Assembly (NCBI RefSeq): GCF_005876835.1
Contig: NZ_PPSW01000021.1
Location: 62,001 to 126,000 of the forward strand
Length of the DNA stretch: 64,000 bases
Source: Pseudoalteromonas phenolica
GTDB taxonomy: Bacteria > Pseudomonadota > Gammaproteobacteria > Enterobacterales > Alteromonadaceae
Direction of reading: 5' to 3'
Position numbers and translations under genes: made by a program. Below the pieces are notes generated by a model that was not told where the DNA came from, searched no databases, and saw only the letters and a list, made by a program, of their open reading frames with translations. How positions within the stretch are numbered: the stretch's first letter is position 1; each line of letters opens with the position of its first letter. Of this stretch, positions 27,351 through 36,112 are shown piece by piece.

Positions 27351-28277
27351 TTATTTAGCAGATTCAATTGCTGTTGCATCGTTCACAGATGCACATGCAA
27401 TTGACTTATCAATACGTTTAACTAAGCCACTCAGTACTTTACCTGGGCCGAATTCATAACTTTGTGTAATTCCAAGCTTTGCAAGTTCTTGAACTGTTTC
27501 AGTCCATCGCACTGGGCTGTAAAGCTGACGTACTAGTGCACCTTTAATCGCTGCCGCTTCTGTTTCAATGGCAACATCAACGTTGTTGATCACGCTTGAT
27601 TTCGGTGCATTGAATGCAAGAGCTTCTAAATCAGCAGCCAGTTTTTCTGCTGCAGGCTTCATTAGTTCACAGTGAGAAGGCACGCTTACAGCCAGTGGAA
27701 GTGCGCGTTTTGCGCCCGCTTCTTTACAAGCCTCAGACGCTTTTTCTACCGCTTCTTTGTGACCCGCAATAACAACTTGACCAGGAGAATTGTAGTTAAC
27801 AGGTGCAACCACTTGCTCACCCGAAAGCTCAGCACAAATTGCTTGGATCTTGTCATCATCAAGACCAATAATAGCAGCCATTGAACCTACGCCTGCTGGA
27901 ACAGCTTCTTGCATGTAAAGACCACGGTTCTCAACCAACTTTACGGCTTCAGCAAGGCTTACTACACCTGCACACACCAAAGCTGAGTACTCACCTAAGC
28001 TGTGACCAGCTAGAACAGTCTCAACTTCTGCATTGTTTGCTAACCACTCACGGTAAACTGCAACACTCGCAGTTAATAATGCTGGTTGTGTACGATGAGT
28101 TTGATTTAGTTCTTCAGCTGGGCCATTAACAACAAGATTTGCTAGGTCATAACCAAGCGCTTCTGATGCTTCTGCAAATGTTGCTTTTACAATTTCTGAT
28201 GATTCAAGTAACTCTGTAAGCATGCCAACTGCTTGTGAGCCTTGACCTGGGAATAAAAGTGCAATTTTCTGTGACAT
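27351..28277 (-). CDS. fabD: Malonyl-CoA:ACP transacylase
   Basis: FabD moves malonyl groups from CoA to ACP. The 308-residue protein begins KIALLFPGQGSQAVGML and has the nucleophile motif VLAGHSLGEYSALV, with the catalytic His in AVSVPSHCELM. In E. coli fabH lies directly upstream; here only 43 bases separate fabD from plsX. Confidence 0.97.
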   Translation of the reverse strand: MSQKIALLFPGQGSQAVGMLTELLESSEIVKATFAEASEALGYDLANLVVNGPAEELNQTHRTQPALLTASVAVYREWLANNAEVETVLAGHSLGEYSALVCAGVVSLAEAVKLVENRGLYMQEAVPAGVGSMAAIIGLDDDKIQAICAELSGEQVVAPVNYNSPGQVVIAGHKEAVEKASEACKEAGAKRALPLAVSVPSHCELMKPAAEKLAADLEALAFNAPKSSVINNVDVAIETEAAAIKGALVRQLYSPVRWTETVQELAKLGITQSYEFGPGKVLSGLVKRIDKSIACASVNDATAIESAK

Positions 28278-28320
28278 ATAATGCTCTTTATAATAATAGT
28301 TATGCCACCCTCACCCCAAG

Positions 28321-29376
28321 TCAGTGATTTTCGAGGGACGATGGCGAGTGTTCTTCATCTAATGCAATTTGTTCGAAGGTCGCTTCTATTTTTTCAGGAA
28401 CTTGTTTTTCAACTTCTCTGATGGCTTCTTCGATTGCAGCAAGAAACGCCTTGTTCGAAGCATTTCCGTGACTTTTCACAACAATACCACGCAATCCTAC
28501 CAGACTTGCACCGTTATACTGGTCGGGGTTCACCCTTCTATAGAGTTTTTTTATGATTGGACTGAGTAATACGGCTAATAATCGGTAGAAAAAACGTTTT
28601 TTCAACGCTTTTGTAAACTTATACATAATAAGTTTAGCAATACCTTCACATGTTTTTAGAGCGACATTTCCCACAAACCCTTCACAAACGACAACATCGG
28701 CTTTACCAGAAAACATATCACTGCCTTCACAAAATCCTGTGTAGTTAATATAAGGTGTTGCCTTCATCATATTCGCGGCTTCTTTAATTGTGTCATTGCC
28801 TTTAATGTCTTCAGAGCCAATGTTAAGCAGACAGACTTTCGGCCTATCACCTTTACAGGTCTCACCGGCAACAATACTGCCCATAATGCCAAACTGAAAT
28901 AACGTTTGAGCATCACAATGCACATTAGCACCTAAGTCCAGTAAATAAACAGGTTGTTTTTTTTCTGTAGGTACAGCAGAAATGAGTGCTGGTCGTTTGA
29001 TGCCCGGGAGCATTTTTAACACAAAGTGTGCAATTAACAACAGTGCACCAGTATTGCCTGAACTAACACAAGCTTGTGCTTGCTTGTTTTTTACTAAATC
29101 CAAAGCAACACGCATTGAAGAGTCTTTTTTGTTACGAAGTGCTTGTGCAGGTTCGCAGTTGTTAGAAACCACTTCACTACAGTGCTTAATAATCAATCTC
29201 GGATGTGTGTTTGCTTTATGTTTTAATAGAGCATTAGAAATGAATTTTTCATCGCCACAAAGGAGCAATGTAAGATTGGGGTATTTATTTACCGCAGAAA
29301 TGGCGGCTGGAATAGATGAACGGGGGCCGTAATCGCCCCCCATCATATCTAACGCAATGGTTAGATGAGTCAGCAT
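28321..29376 (-). CDS. plsX: Phosphate acyltransferase PlsX
   Basis: PlsX converts acyl-ACP to acyl-phosphate for membrane lipid synthesis. The 351-residue protein starts [20 protein letters not shown], with [23 protein letters not shown] and [17 protein letters not shown]. It follows rpmF by 12 bases in the conserved yceD-rpmF-plsX order. Confidence 0.97.
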   Translation of the reverse strand: MLTHLTIALDMMGGDYGPRSSIPAAISAVNKYPNLTLLLCGDEKFISNALLKHKANTHPRLIIKHCSEVVSNNCEPAQALRNKKDSSMRVALDLVKNKQAQACVSSGNTGALLLIAHFVLKMLPGIKRPALISAVPTEKKQPVYLLDLGANVHCDAQTLFQFGIMGSIVAGETCKGDRPKVCLLNIGSEDIKGNDTIKEAANMMKATPYINYTGFCEGSDMFSGKADVVVCEGFVGNVALKTCEGIAKLIMYKFTKALKKRFFYRLLAVLLSPIIKKLYRRVNPDQYNGASLVGLRGIVVKSHGNASNKAFLAAIEEAIREVEKQVPEKIEATFEQIALDEEHSPSSLENH

Positions 29377-29388
29377 AAAAGCAATCTC

Positions 29389-29559
29389 TTATTTAGAAAT
29401 TACTTTTTCGCCTTTGTAGTAACCATCAGCAGTCACGTGGTGACGAAGATGAGTCTCACCAGAAACCTGATCTACAGTTAGAGCTGGTCCACTGATTGCG
29501 TCGTGTGAACGGCGCATGCCACGTCTTGCGCGAGACTTTTTGCTTTTTTGTACAGCCAT
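29389..29559 (-). CDS. rpmF: 50S ribosomal protein L32
   Basis: This 56-codon gene encodes [20 protein letters not shown] followed by [18 protein letters not shown] and [10 protein letters not shown], the full L32 sequence pattern. A ribosome-binding site (TAGGAGAAGG) precedes the ATG. It is located between yceD and plsX as in E. coli. The form lacks zinc-binding cysteines. Confidence 0.97.
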   Translation of the reverse strand: MAVQKSKKSRARRGMRRSHDAISGPALTVDQVSGETHLRHHVTADGYYKGEKVISK

Positions 29560-29569
29560 TAGCCTTCTC

Positions 29570-30094
29570 CTAAGAATCTTTCTTAAGTTGTTTTAAAATT
29601 TCAAATGGATTTGGTTTGCTCTCTGTTGCGACTACTCCACCAAAGCTCGCAGGCTCTTCGGAATAAGCGCAAGATGCTTCGTCGTGAGTTGGCACTATAG
29701 GAATCGCTAAAATAAGCTCGTCTTCTATAAGTTGACGAAGATTTATTTCACCTTCTTCATCCAGTTCAACCACATCGTAGCAATCAGGAAGATGGTCCGA
29801 CTCATCACCCGCTTTAACCGGTGAATAAGCAAAGTCATGTTCCAAATCCAACCCTAAATCTCCATTACAACGCTGACAAATAACGGTCAGATGTGCACGG
29901 AAAGAACCGCGAATTACAACCAACCCTTGTTCATCATTACTGCAATGAATGTCTACCGCTATTTCACCAGTTTGATCTTGCACAACTTGCTCTAAGCGAG
30001 AAAGTTCTTCAAGCTGAACAACGCCGTCATAACTAAGTCTGCGTTGAGCTGCTCTGCAAGGATCAAGAGTGATGGGAATTTTCACCTTTTGCAT
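29570..30094 (-). CDS. yceD: 23S rRNA accumulation protein YceD (DUF177)
   Basis: The 174-residue protein starts [20 protein letters not shown] and contains [42 protein letters not shown] and [12 protein letters not shown], all YceD hallmarks. In E. coli and plants it is needed for 23S rRNA accumulation. It heads the yceD-rpmF-plsX-fab run. No Shine-Dalgarno is visible before the ATG, and the best promoter places the transcript start only a few bases upstream. Confidence 0.94.
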   Translation of the reverse strand: MQKVKIPITLDPCRAAQRRLSYDGVVQLEELSRLEQVVQDQTGEIAVDIHCSNDEQGLVVIRGSFRAHLTVICQRCNGDLGLDLEHDFAYSPVKAGDESDHLPDCYDVVELDEEGEINLRQLIEDELILAIPIVPTHDEASCAYSEEPASFGGVVATESKPNPFEILKQLKKDS

Positions 30095-30103
30095 AGGGGC
30101 TGC

Positions 30104-30132
30104 ATCATATAGATAGTTAATGTTTTAGTCAA
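30104..30132 (-). promoter_or_regulatory. Candidate sigma-70 promoter of yceD-rpmF-plsX-fab
   Basis: On the minus strand TTGACT (30132-30127), a 17-base spacer and TATGAT (30109-30104) form a strong match to consensus. The start site would fall about 3-5 bases before the yceD ATG. A second, weaker -35/-10 pair slightly upstream (TTGATT...TTAACT) would give a longer leader. Confidence 0.55.
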
Positions 30133-30213
30133 AATAAAAATCAAAGTTTCCTTTGTTTTTCGCTCTATTGCGCCCTATTCTAGCGCTATTGGTATTTTGA
30201 CAACTAAGTGTTT

Positions 30214-30816
30214 ATGAAAACTCCTCTTATTTTAGCGTCAAGCTCGCCATTTAGGCAGCAAATTTTAAAAAAATTAAACCTTCCTTTCTCATCATTTTCA
30301 CCTGATGTTGATGAAAGTCATTTATGCGATGAGTCGCCTGTAGAATTAGTGTCTAGGTTAAGTGTGTTAAAAGCAAAAGCAGCCAATGACAAATTCAAAG
30401 AAGGCTTGGTGATTGGCTCAGACCAAGTAGCTGTTCACGACGGAAAAATACTTGGTAAACCCCATACAAAAGAAAATGCCATCAAACAGCTGCAAAGTTT
30501 TAGTGGTAATAAAGTGAAGTTTTTAACCGGATTGTGCCTATACGATATAGCAACGAACCGATATGAAGTCATTGTTGAACCGTTCAACGTTCATTTTAAG
30601 AAGTTAACTCTCGCACAAATCGAGGCATATTGTGATGCTGAAACGCCCTATCAATGTGCTGGCAGCTTTAAAAGCGAAGGTTTGGGGATTTGTTTGTTTG
30701 AAAAATTAGAAGGCAGCGATCCAAATTCATTGATTGGGCTGCCATTAATTAGATTAACCGAGTTATTAGCTCGCTTTGACGTCGATGTGTTGCTCAGCCA
30801 ACAGAAAAGTATGTAA
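30214..30816 (+). CDS. Maf-like nucleotide pyrophosphatase (YceF type)
   Basis: The 200-residue protein belongs to the Maf/HAM1-like nucleotide pyrophosphatases; the YceF group hydrolyses 7-methyl-GTP and related nucleotides. It shows LILASSSPFRQQILKK, SFSPDVDES, the catalytic VIGSDQVAV and GKPHTKENAIKQL, and the position next to yceD fits yceF. ATG 30214 matches the family N-terminus; a GTG two codons upstream is possible. Its 3' end overlaps the convergent HAD gene by 51 bases. Confidence 0.92.
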   Translation: MKTPLILASSSPFRQQILKKLNLPFSSFSPDVDESHLCDESPVELVSRLSVLKAKAANDKFKEGLVIGSDQVAVHDGKILGKPHTKENAIKQLQSFSGNKVKFLTGLCLYDIATNRYEVIVEPFNVHFKKLTLAQIEAYCDAETPYQCAGSFKSEGLGICLFEKLEGSDPNSLIGLPLIRLTELLARFDVDVLLSQQKSM

Positions 30817-31437
30817 GTCAGTTAGACTGTCTAGTACTGTCAGCGCTTGCGTTTTTTCAAGCGCTGCTCGAGTTGCTGCACCATGGGTCAATCCAACCGC
30901 TGCAATACCCGCTTGCTTGGCCATTTCAATATCTAATAATGAATCACCAATCATAATGGCATCTTCAGCAGCCACACCTGTCATCGCTAAAATTTGATTT
31001 AACATATCAGGATTTGGCTTCGACTGCGCTTCATCAGCTGTTTTAGTGGTAACAAAGTATTCTTCTGTCGATGTTTCAGCCATTAAGCGGTTTAACCCTG
31101 TACGAGATTTACCGGTCGCAACTGCCAGTTGCACCTGACTCGCAGCTAAAGCATCTAATAAATCATTTGCTCCTGTAAATAACGGCGTAGGTGTATCATC
31201 CCCTTCTTTATAAACCGTTTTATAAGCTTGAGCTAACGCTTCCCACTTATCTTCATCGTTTGGAAACAGCTTTGCAACCGCGGTCGGTAAAGATAAACCT
31301 ATAATAGATTTAGCAGCATCATCGGTCGGAATTACCGCATCACAGTGCTTGGCTGCAAGTTTTAAAACATTCACAATTTTTGGCACTGAATCCATTAAAG
31401 TGCCATCCCAATCAAAAATAACAAGCTCGAACTGCAT
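30766..31437 (-). CDS. HAD-superfamily hydrolase (phosphoglycolate phosphatase-like)
   Basis: The 223-residue protein has HAD motif I FDWDGTLMDSVPKI, motif II VATGKSR, the conserved Lys in KPNPDML and motif IV IMIGDSLLDIEMAKQAG, with a small helical cap. These enzymes dephosphorylate small metabolites; the substrate is not predictable. The gene starts on the last base of rluC and is probably co-transcribed with it, a pairing also seen in Shewanella-like genomes. Confidence 0.88.
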   Translation of the reverse strand: MQFELVIFDWDGTLMDSVPKIVNVLKLAAKHCDAVIPTDDAAKSIIGLSLPTAVAKLFPNDEDKWEALAQAYKTVYKEGDDTPTPLFTGANDLLDALAASQVQLAVATGKSRTGLNRLMAETSTEEYFVTTKTADEAQSKPNPDMLNQILAMTGVAAEDAIMIGDSLLDIEMAKQAGIAAVGLTHGAATRAALEKTQALTVLDSLTDLHTFLLAEQHIDVKAS

Positions 31438-32390
31438 TACTTTGCTCTTAATGTTTTCAAAGCATTATTTAATGCTTTATCTAGTGGTGCCTCAACATGC
31501 ATGGTTGTTTCATGTTTCGGATGCAAAAAGCGAAGATCATGGGCGTGTAAGAATAAACGGCTCAGTCCCATTTCTCTCATACGGCTATCGAAAACTTGGT
31601 CGCCATACTTATCATCACACGCAATAGGATGGCCTTTACATTGAGTGTGAACACGAATTTGGTGAGTTCGACCTGTCACTGGCGATGCTTGTACCAACGT
31701 GCAACCCGCAAAACGCTCAAGTACTCTAAAACGAGTATGAGATGCTTTTCCCTGCTCTTCATCTACTCGAACAACACGTTCGCCTGACTGTAGGGTATTT
31801 TTTCGAAGTGGCTCGGTAACATTTTTAATTTTTGCTGCCCACTCTCCCACTACTAATGCCCAATAGTTTTTCTCCATGGTTTTTTCACGCAGCTGCTCGT
31901 GGAGTCCTTTTAAAATAGAACGCTTTTTTGAAATCAGAAGACAACCTGATGTATCTCTGTCTAAACGATGCACCAGCTCTAGGTTTTTCTCTTGGGGCCT
32001 TAAAACGCGTAACGCTTCAATTAAGCCATAACTCAAACCACTTCCGCCATGTACAGCCATACCTGAAGGTTTATTGATCACGATTAGATATTGATCTTCA
32101 AATAAGATTGCATCTTCTAAAGCTGATATTTTATCCAAGTTTTTTGGTACAAACTCTTCACGTTCAGCCACTTTAATGGGTGGAATACGAATTAAGTCAT
32201 CCATTTGCAATTTATAAACAGGCTTAACGCGCTTTTTATTAACTCTTACCTCTCCCTTACGAAGGATTTTATAAATTGCACTTTTAGGCACCCCCTTCAA
32301 ATGGGCCACTAAGAAGTTATCAATTCTCTGACCTTGCTGATCTTCAGTTACGGTTACAAAGCTGACTTTTAAAGGAGATTTTTCTGACAT
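31437..32390 (-). CDS. rluC: 23S rRNA pseudouridine(955/2504/2580) synthase
   Basis: RluC makes three pseudouridines in 23S rRNA. The 317-residue protein has an N-terminal S4 RNA-binding domain (QRIDNFLVAHLKGVPKSAIY, RKGEVRVNKKRVKP) and the catalytic Asp in LVHRLDRDTSGCLL, then HQIRVHTQ. It is divergent from rne, as in E. coli. Confidence 0.96.
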   Translation of the reverse strand: MSEKSPLKVSFVTVTEDQQGQRIDNFLVAHLKGVPKSAIYKILRKGEVRVNKKRVKPVYKLQMDDLIRIPPIKVAEREEFVPKNLDKISALEDAILFEDQYLIVINKPSGMAVHGGSGLSYGLIEALRVLRPQEKNLELVHRLDRDTSGCLLISKKRSILKGLHEQLREKTMEKNYWALVVGEWAAKIKNVTEPLRKNTLQSGERVVRVDEEQGKASHTRFRVLERFAGCTLVQASPVTGRTHQIRVHTQCKGHPIACDDKYGDQVFDSRMREMGLSRLFLHAHDLRFLHPKHETTMHVEAPLDKALNNALKTLRAK

Positions 32391-32891
32391 TGCCTAATCA
32401 CTGATTTGAGTAATAATTTAGTTGCTATCACGACGTTATTAATGGGATAATCGACGCGCAATTTTTTTTGCGAAACTGCTTTTTATCGCAAAGACAACAA
32501 TCGTGATGCACATCATGGGTGACGATCATACAGATAGCAGCTTGGATTTCCAAAGCTTTTGTCACCCGAATAACACGTGCCTTTAGCTCACTTCGATGCG
32601 CGTAACAGATCGCAGTGAAGGCTAAGCATGATTAAAAAAGAAAGCAAAAATAGAAATAAATGTCTGATTGCGTAAGTAAAAGCCAAAAACGAGATAAAAC
32701 TTATTCACTAAGAAGCGCCCTTACCGTGCGAATAAACTGGTAGTGATAACCGTCACCGTGCGCTTAAAAAATAAGTTGTAAGAATATTCCATTGACCCCA
32801 GTCGTGAGACTGCATCATTAAATATGGGGCACTCGTCAGGTCCACGCTTTGCACATCAGACTCGACTTAATTTGAAAGTAGAGTTAACAAT
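32391..32891 (+). promoter_or_regulatory. Non-coding region between rluC and rne; probable rne leader
   Basis: This 501-base spacer holds no open frame with homology. It must carry the divergent promoters of rluC and rne. In E. coli the long rne leader folds into hairpins that RNase E recognises to control its own mRNA. Here a long foldable segment lies at 32698-32777: outer arms AACTTATT (32698-32705) and AATAAGTT (32770-32777), inner arms AAGCGC (32713-32718) and GCGCTT (32760-32765). A similar autoregulatory role is inferred, not shown. Confidence 0.45.
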
Positions 32892-35800
32892 ATGAAACGT
32901 ATGCTGATCAATGCTACGCAGCAAGAAGAAATGCGCGTCGCACTGGTTGACGGTCAGAAATTATATGACTTAGATATCGAAAGTCCTGGCCACGAACAGA
33001 AAAAAGCCAATATTTACAAAGGTAAAATCACTCGAATCGAACCATCTCTAGAAGCAGCATTTGTTGATTACGGTGCTGAGAGACACGGTTTCCTTCCTCT
33101 TAAAGAAATCGCTAAAACTTACTTCCCAGAAGGTTACACATTCAATGGCCGCCCTAACATCAAAGATGTGATCAAAGAAGGCCAAGAAGTTATCGTTCAG
33201 GTTGATAAAGAAGAGCGAGGCCAAAAAGGGGCTGCTTTAACAACATTCATCAGTGTTGCAGGTAGTTACTTAGTCCTAATGCCGAACAACCCTCGTGCAG
33301 GTGGCATTTCTCGCCGTATTGAAGGTGACGAGCGAATTCAACTTAAAGAAGCGCTAAGCAGATTAGATTTACCAAAAGGCATGGGACTTATTGTTCGTAC
33401 TGCGGGTGTTGGAAAATCATTTGAAGAACTAGAGTACGATTTAAAAGCACTTCTTGTTCATTGGGATGCAATTCAACAAGCTGCTGACAGTGGTAAAGCA
33501 CCATTCTTAATTCACCAAGAAAGTAATGTAATTTTCAGAGCAATTCGTGATTATTTACGTCGCGACATTGGTGAAATTTTAATTGATAAAGCCCGTGTTT
33601 TTGAAGAAGCTAAAGCTCATATCGAGCGCTTCCGTCCTGACTTCATCAACCGCGTTAAACTTTATCAAAACGACGTACCACTATTCACGCATTACCAAAT
33701 CGAAAGCCAAATTGAATCTGCTTTCCAACGTGAAGTGCGCTTACCTTCAGGTGGTTCAATTGTCATTGACCCAACTGAAGCACTAACATCAATTGACATC
33801 AACTCTTCAAAGGCGACCAAAGGTGGCGACATTGAAGAAACCGCGTTAAATACTAACCTTGAGGCGGCTGATGAGATTGCGCGTCAATTACGTTTGCGTG
33901 ACTTAGGTGGTCTAATTGTTATCGATTTCATCGATATGACACCGCCTCGTCATCAACGTGAAGTTGAAAACCGTCTAAAAGATGCTGTACGTCCGGACCG
34001 AGCGCGTGTACAAATTGGTAAGATTTCACGCTTTGGCTTACTCGAGATGTCACGTCAACGTCTTCGCCCTTCATTAGGTGAAGCGAGCCAGCATTCATGC
34101 CCGCGCTGTAGTGGCCAAGGTACAATTCGCTCAAACGAATCTATCGCCCTTTCTATCTTACGTTTAATCGAAGAAGAAGCGATTAAAGAGAATACTGCAC
34201 AAGTTAATGCGCAAGTACCAGTTGCAGTAGCAGCATACTTGCTTAATGAAAAGCGCAAGTCTGTTCATCGTATCGAGAAACGTCATAACTGTAATGTATT
34301 CATCATTCCAAACCAGCATTTAGAAACACCTCACTATGAAGTGGTTCGTTTGCGCAAAGATGAAACACCAGAGACGGCAAGTTACGAGCAAATTGTTACA
34401 CCTGAACCTGAAGTAATCGAAGTTGCTGTCAGCACAACCCCTAAAGAAGAGCCGGTACTTAAAGGTGTTGTTATGCCTTCTGCACCAGCGCCTGCACCTC
34501 AGCCTGCGGCCGTTGCTCCTAAAGCAGAAGAGGTTAAGTCTGAAGGGTTATTAACGCGCTTAGGTAATTGGTTAAAAGGCCTGTTTTCATCAGAGGAAGA
34601 ACCTGAAAAGACAGAAACAGAGAACAAAAGCCAAGAACGTAAACCACGTCGCAATAATGATAATCGCCGTCGCAATCAGCAGAAGCGTCGCAATCACAAA
34701 AAACGTGATGATGCCCAAGCTAAAGACAACTCTGAAAGCAAAGACCAGAATGAGAAAAAAGAAGGTCAGGAAAATCGCAATAAGCGCCGTCGCCAAAATA
34801 CGCGTCGTCGTCCTGACAGTCGCTCTAACAAAGAAGCTGATGAAAAGCAACAAACTAATACTGAAGAGACTGCAAATGCTGAAGTTCGCGTAAAACCGAG
34901 ACGTCAGCGTCGTAATCTTCGCAAAAAAGTACGTATTGCTGATCAAGAAGCGGCTATTGAAAATCAAGATAGTAACAATACAGCTGAAGGTTCTAAGTCT
35001 GAAAATGCTGCTGTTTCTCAAGAGCAAATCCAAGTTAAAACTCAGAATGAGGAAAAAGCTACACGTTCTGAAACAAAACGTGCTGAGAAGCCTAAAAAAG
35101 CAGCTCAAGCAGAAAATAAACCTGTAGAGGCTGTGTCTGAAGAAGCAACTCCAGTCCCGGAAGTGACAACTGAATCTGTCGAGCAAGGTGAAGAAGCACC
35201 GAGAACACGTTCTCGTCGCTCTCCTCGTCACCTTCGTGCAGCAGGTCAGCGTAGAAGAAAACCTGAATCTGCAGAAAAAGAGCAAGAGCCTGCATTCGTT
35301 CCTGTTGCAGACCAAGCTGCCGCAGAATACGAAGCAGAGCTTAAAGCTAAGCAGGTAACTGAAGAGATTGTTGATTCACCGAAAACAGAAGAGATTGTTG
35401 AAGTAGCTGAAACGCCTAAAGCAGAAGAAGCTATTGCAGTAGCTGAAGCACCTCAAGCAGAAGAAGCTGTTGCAGTAGCTGAAGCACCTCAAGCAGAAGA
35501 AACTGCTGCAGTAACTGAAGCATCTCAAGCAGAAGAAGCTGTTGCAGTAGCTGAAGTATCTCAAGCAGAAGAAACTGTTGAAGTAGTTGAAGCACCTCAA
35601 GCAGAAGAAGCTGTTGCAGTAGCTGAAGTACCTCAAGCAGAAGAAACTGTTGAAGTAGCTGAAACACCTAAATCTGAAGAATCTGTTGAAGTGGTTGAAA
35701 CGCCTAAAGCAGAAGAAACTGTTGAGGCAGCTAAAGCGCCTAAAACAGAAGAAACTGTTGAAGTAGTTGAAGCTCCTAAAACTGTTAACACTTTGTCAGC

Positions 35801-36005
35801 ACTACCTCGCGTTCGTTTCCATGCCAATGCGTCAGCGCCAATGACGAAAGCACAAAGCAGTGATGAGATCGATGCATTTGAAATGCCATCTGCGATGCCT
35901 TTAGAACAACGTATGCCTACCCATAACTCAGGTATGTCTGCGGGCTCTAAAGCACCATCGGCGAGAGCCAGTGCCGACATGGCATCTCCTGCTCAAGTTG
36001 ACTAA
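32892..36005 (+). CDS. rne: Ribonuclease E
   Basis: RNase E is the essential endonuclease of mRNA decay and rRNA/tRNA maturation and the scaffold of the degradosome. The 1037 residues show the catalytic half (S1 domain about 37-120; RNase H-like and DNase I-like parts with [12 protein letters not shown] and IVIDFIDM; zinc-link CPRCSGQG near 404). A membrane-binding amphipathic helix follows ([15 protein letters not shown], about 553-567), then an Arg-rich RNA-binding region (about 580-690). Next come an acidic repeat (11 copies of 12 residues, about 830-961) and a C-terminal ASAPMTKA motif typical of the PNPase-binding end. The acidic repeat is unusual in its regularity. Confidence 0.97.
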   Translation: MKRMLINATQQEEMRVALVDGQKLYDLDIESPGHEQKKANIYKGKITRIEPSLEAAFVDYGAERHGFLPLKEIAKTYFPEGYTFNGRPNIKDVIKEGQEVIVQVDKEERGQKGAALTTFISVAGSYLVLMPNNPRAGGISRRIEGDERIQLKEALSRLDLPKGMGLIVRTAGVGKSFEELEYDLKALLVHWDAIQQAADSGKAPFLIHQESNVIFRAIRDYLRRDIGEILIDKARVFEEAKAHIERFRPDFINRVKLYQNDVPLFTHYQIESQIESAFQREVRLPSGGSIVIDPTEALTSIDINSSKATKGGDIEETALNTNLEAADEIARQLRLRDLGGLIVIDFIDMTPPRHQREVENRLKDAVRPDRARVQIGKISRFGLLEMSRQRLRPSLGEASQHSCPRCSGQGTIRSNESIALSILRLIEEEAIKENTAQVNAQVPVAVAAYLLNEKRKSVHRIEKRHNCNVFIIPNQHLETPHYEVVRLRKDETPETASYEQIVTPEPEVIEVAVSTTPKEEPVLKGVVMPSAPAPAPQPAAVAPKAEEVKSEGLLTRLGNWLKGLFSSEEEPEKTETENKSQERKPRRNNDNRRRNQQKRRNHKKRDDAQAKDNSESKDQNEKKEGQENRNKRRRQNTRRRPDSRSNKEADEKQQTNTEETANAEVRVKPRRQRRNLRKKVRIADQEAAIENQDSNNTAEGSKSENAAVSQEQIQVKTQNEEKATRSETKRAEKPKKAAQAENKPVEAVSEEATPVPEVTTESVEQGEEAPRTRSRRSPRHLRAAGQRRRKPESAEKEQEPAFVPVADQAAAEYEAELKAKQVTEEIVDSPKTEEIVEVAETPKAEEAIAVAEAPQAEEAVAVAEAPQAEETAAVTEASQAEEAVAVAEVSQAEETVEVVEAPQAEEAVAVAEVPQAEETVEVAETPKSEESVEVVETPKAEETVEAAKAPKTEETVEVVEAPKTVNTLSALPRVRFHANASAPMTKAQSSDEIDAFEMPSAMPLEQRMPTHNSGMSAGSKAPSARASADMASPAQVD
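35379..35774 (+). repeat. Eleven tandem 36-bp repeats in rne
   Basis: The DNA encodes eleven 12-residue units of the form P-K/Q-A/T-E-E-x-V-x-V-x-E-A (for example [24 protein letters not shown]) without interruption or frame change. The units are imperfect copies. They lie in the disordered part of RNase E between the Arg-rich region and the C-terminal motif. Confidence 0.9.
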
Positions 36006-36020
36006 GTATCACTACTGACT

Positions 36021-36049
36021 AAAAAAGGCTGCAAATGCAGCCTTTTTTG
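36021..36049 (+). terminator. Rho-independent terminator of rne
   Basis: AAAAAAGGCTGC (36021-36032) pairs perfectly with GCAGCCTTTTTT (36037-36048) around AAAT. The T-run is the first unit of the TTTTTTG array. It could also act on the minus strand for the transglycosylase gene. Confidence 0.93.
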
Positions 36050-36105
36050 TTTTTTGTTTTTTGTTTTTTGTTTTTTGTTTTTTGTTTTTTGTTTTTTGTT
36101 TTTTG
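36043..36105. repeat. Nine perfect TTTTTTG heptamers
   Basis: G occurs at every seventh base from 36049 to 36105 and all other bases are T, so nine exact copies of TTTTTTG stand in tandem between the rne terminator and the transglycosylase stop codon. Such an array is prone to slipped-strand copy-number change. Confidence 0.95.
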
Positions 36106-36112
36106 TAAAATA

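Noticed and set aside
34590..35315. Long open frame (241 codons) antisense to rne, rich in Phe, Leu, Cys and Arg
   Set aside because: It is the mirror of the Lys/Glu/Arg-rich coding region; composition is explained by the opposite strand and there is no ribosome-binding site or known motif.
35376..35667. Antisense frames with regular [12 protein letters not shown] and [15 protein letters not shown] repeats
   Set aside because: They simply read the 36-bp rne repeat on the other strand.
35379..35774. 36-bp periodicity resembling a CRISPR array
   Set aside because: Units are adjacent without spacers, remain in the rne frame and are imperfect; no cas genes are present.
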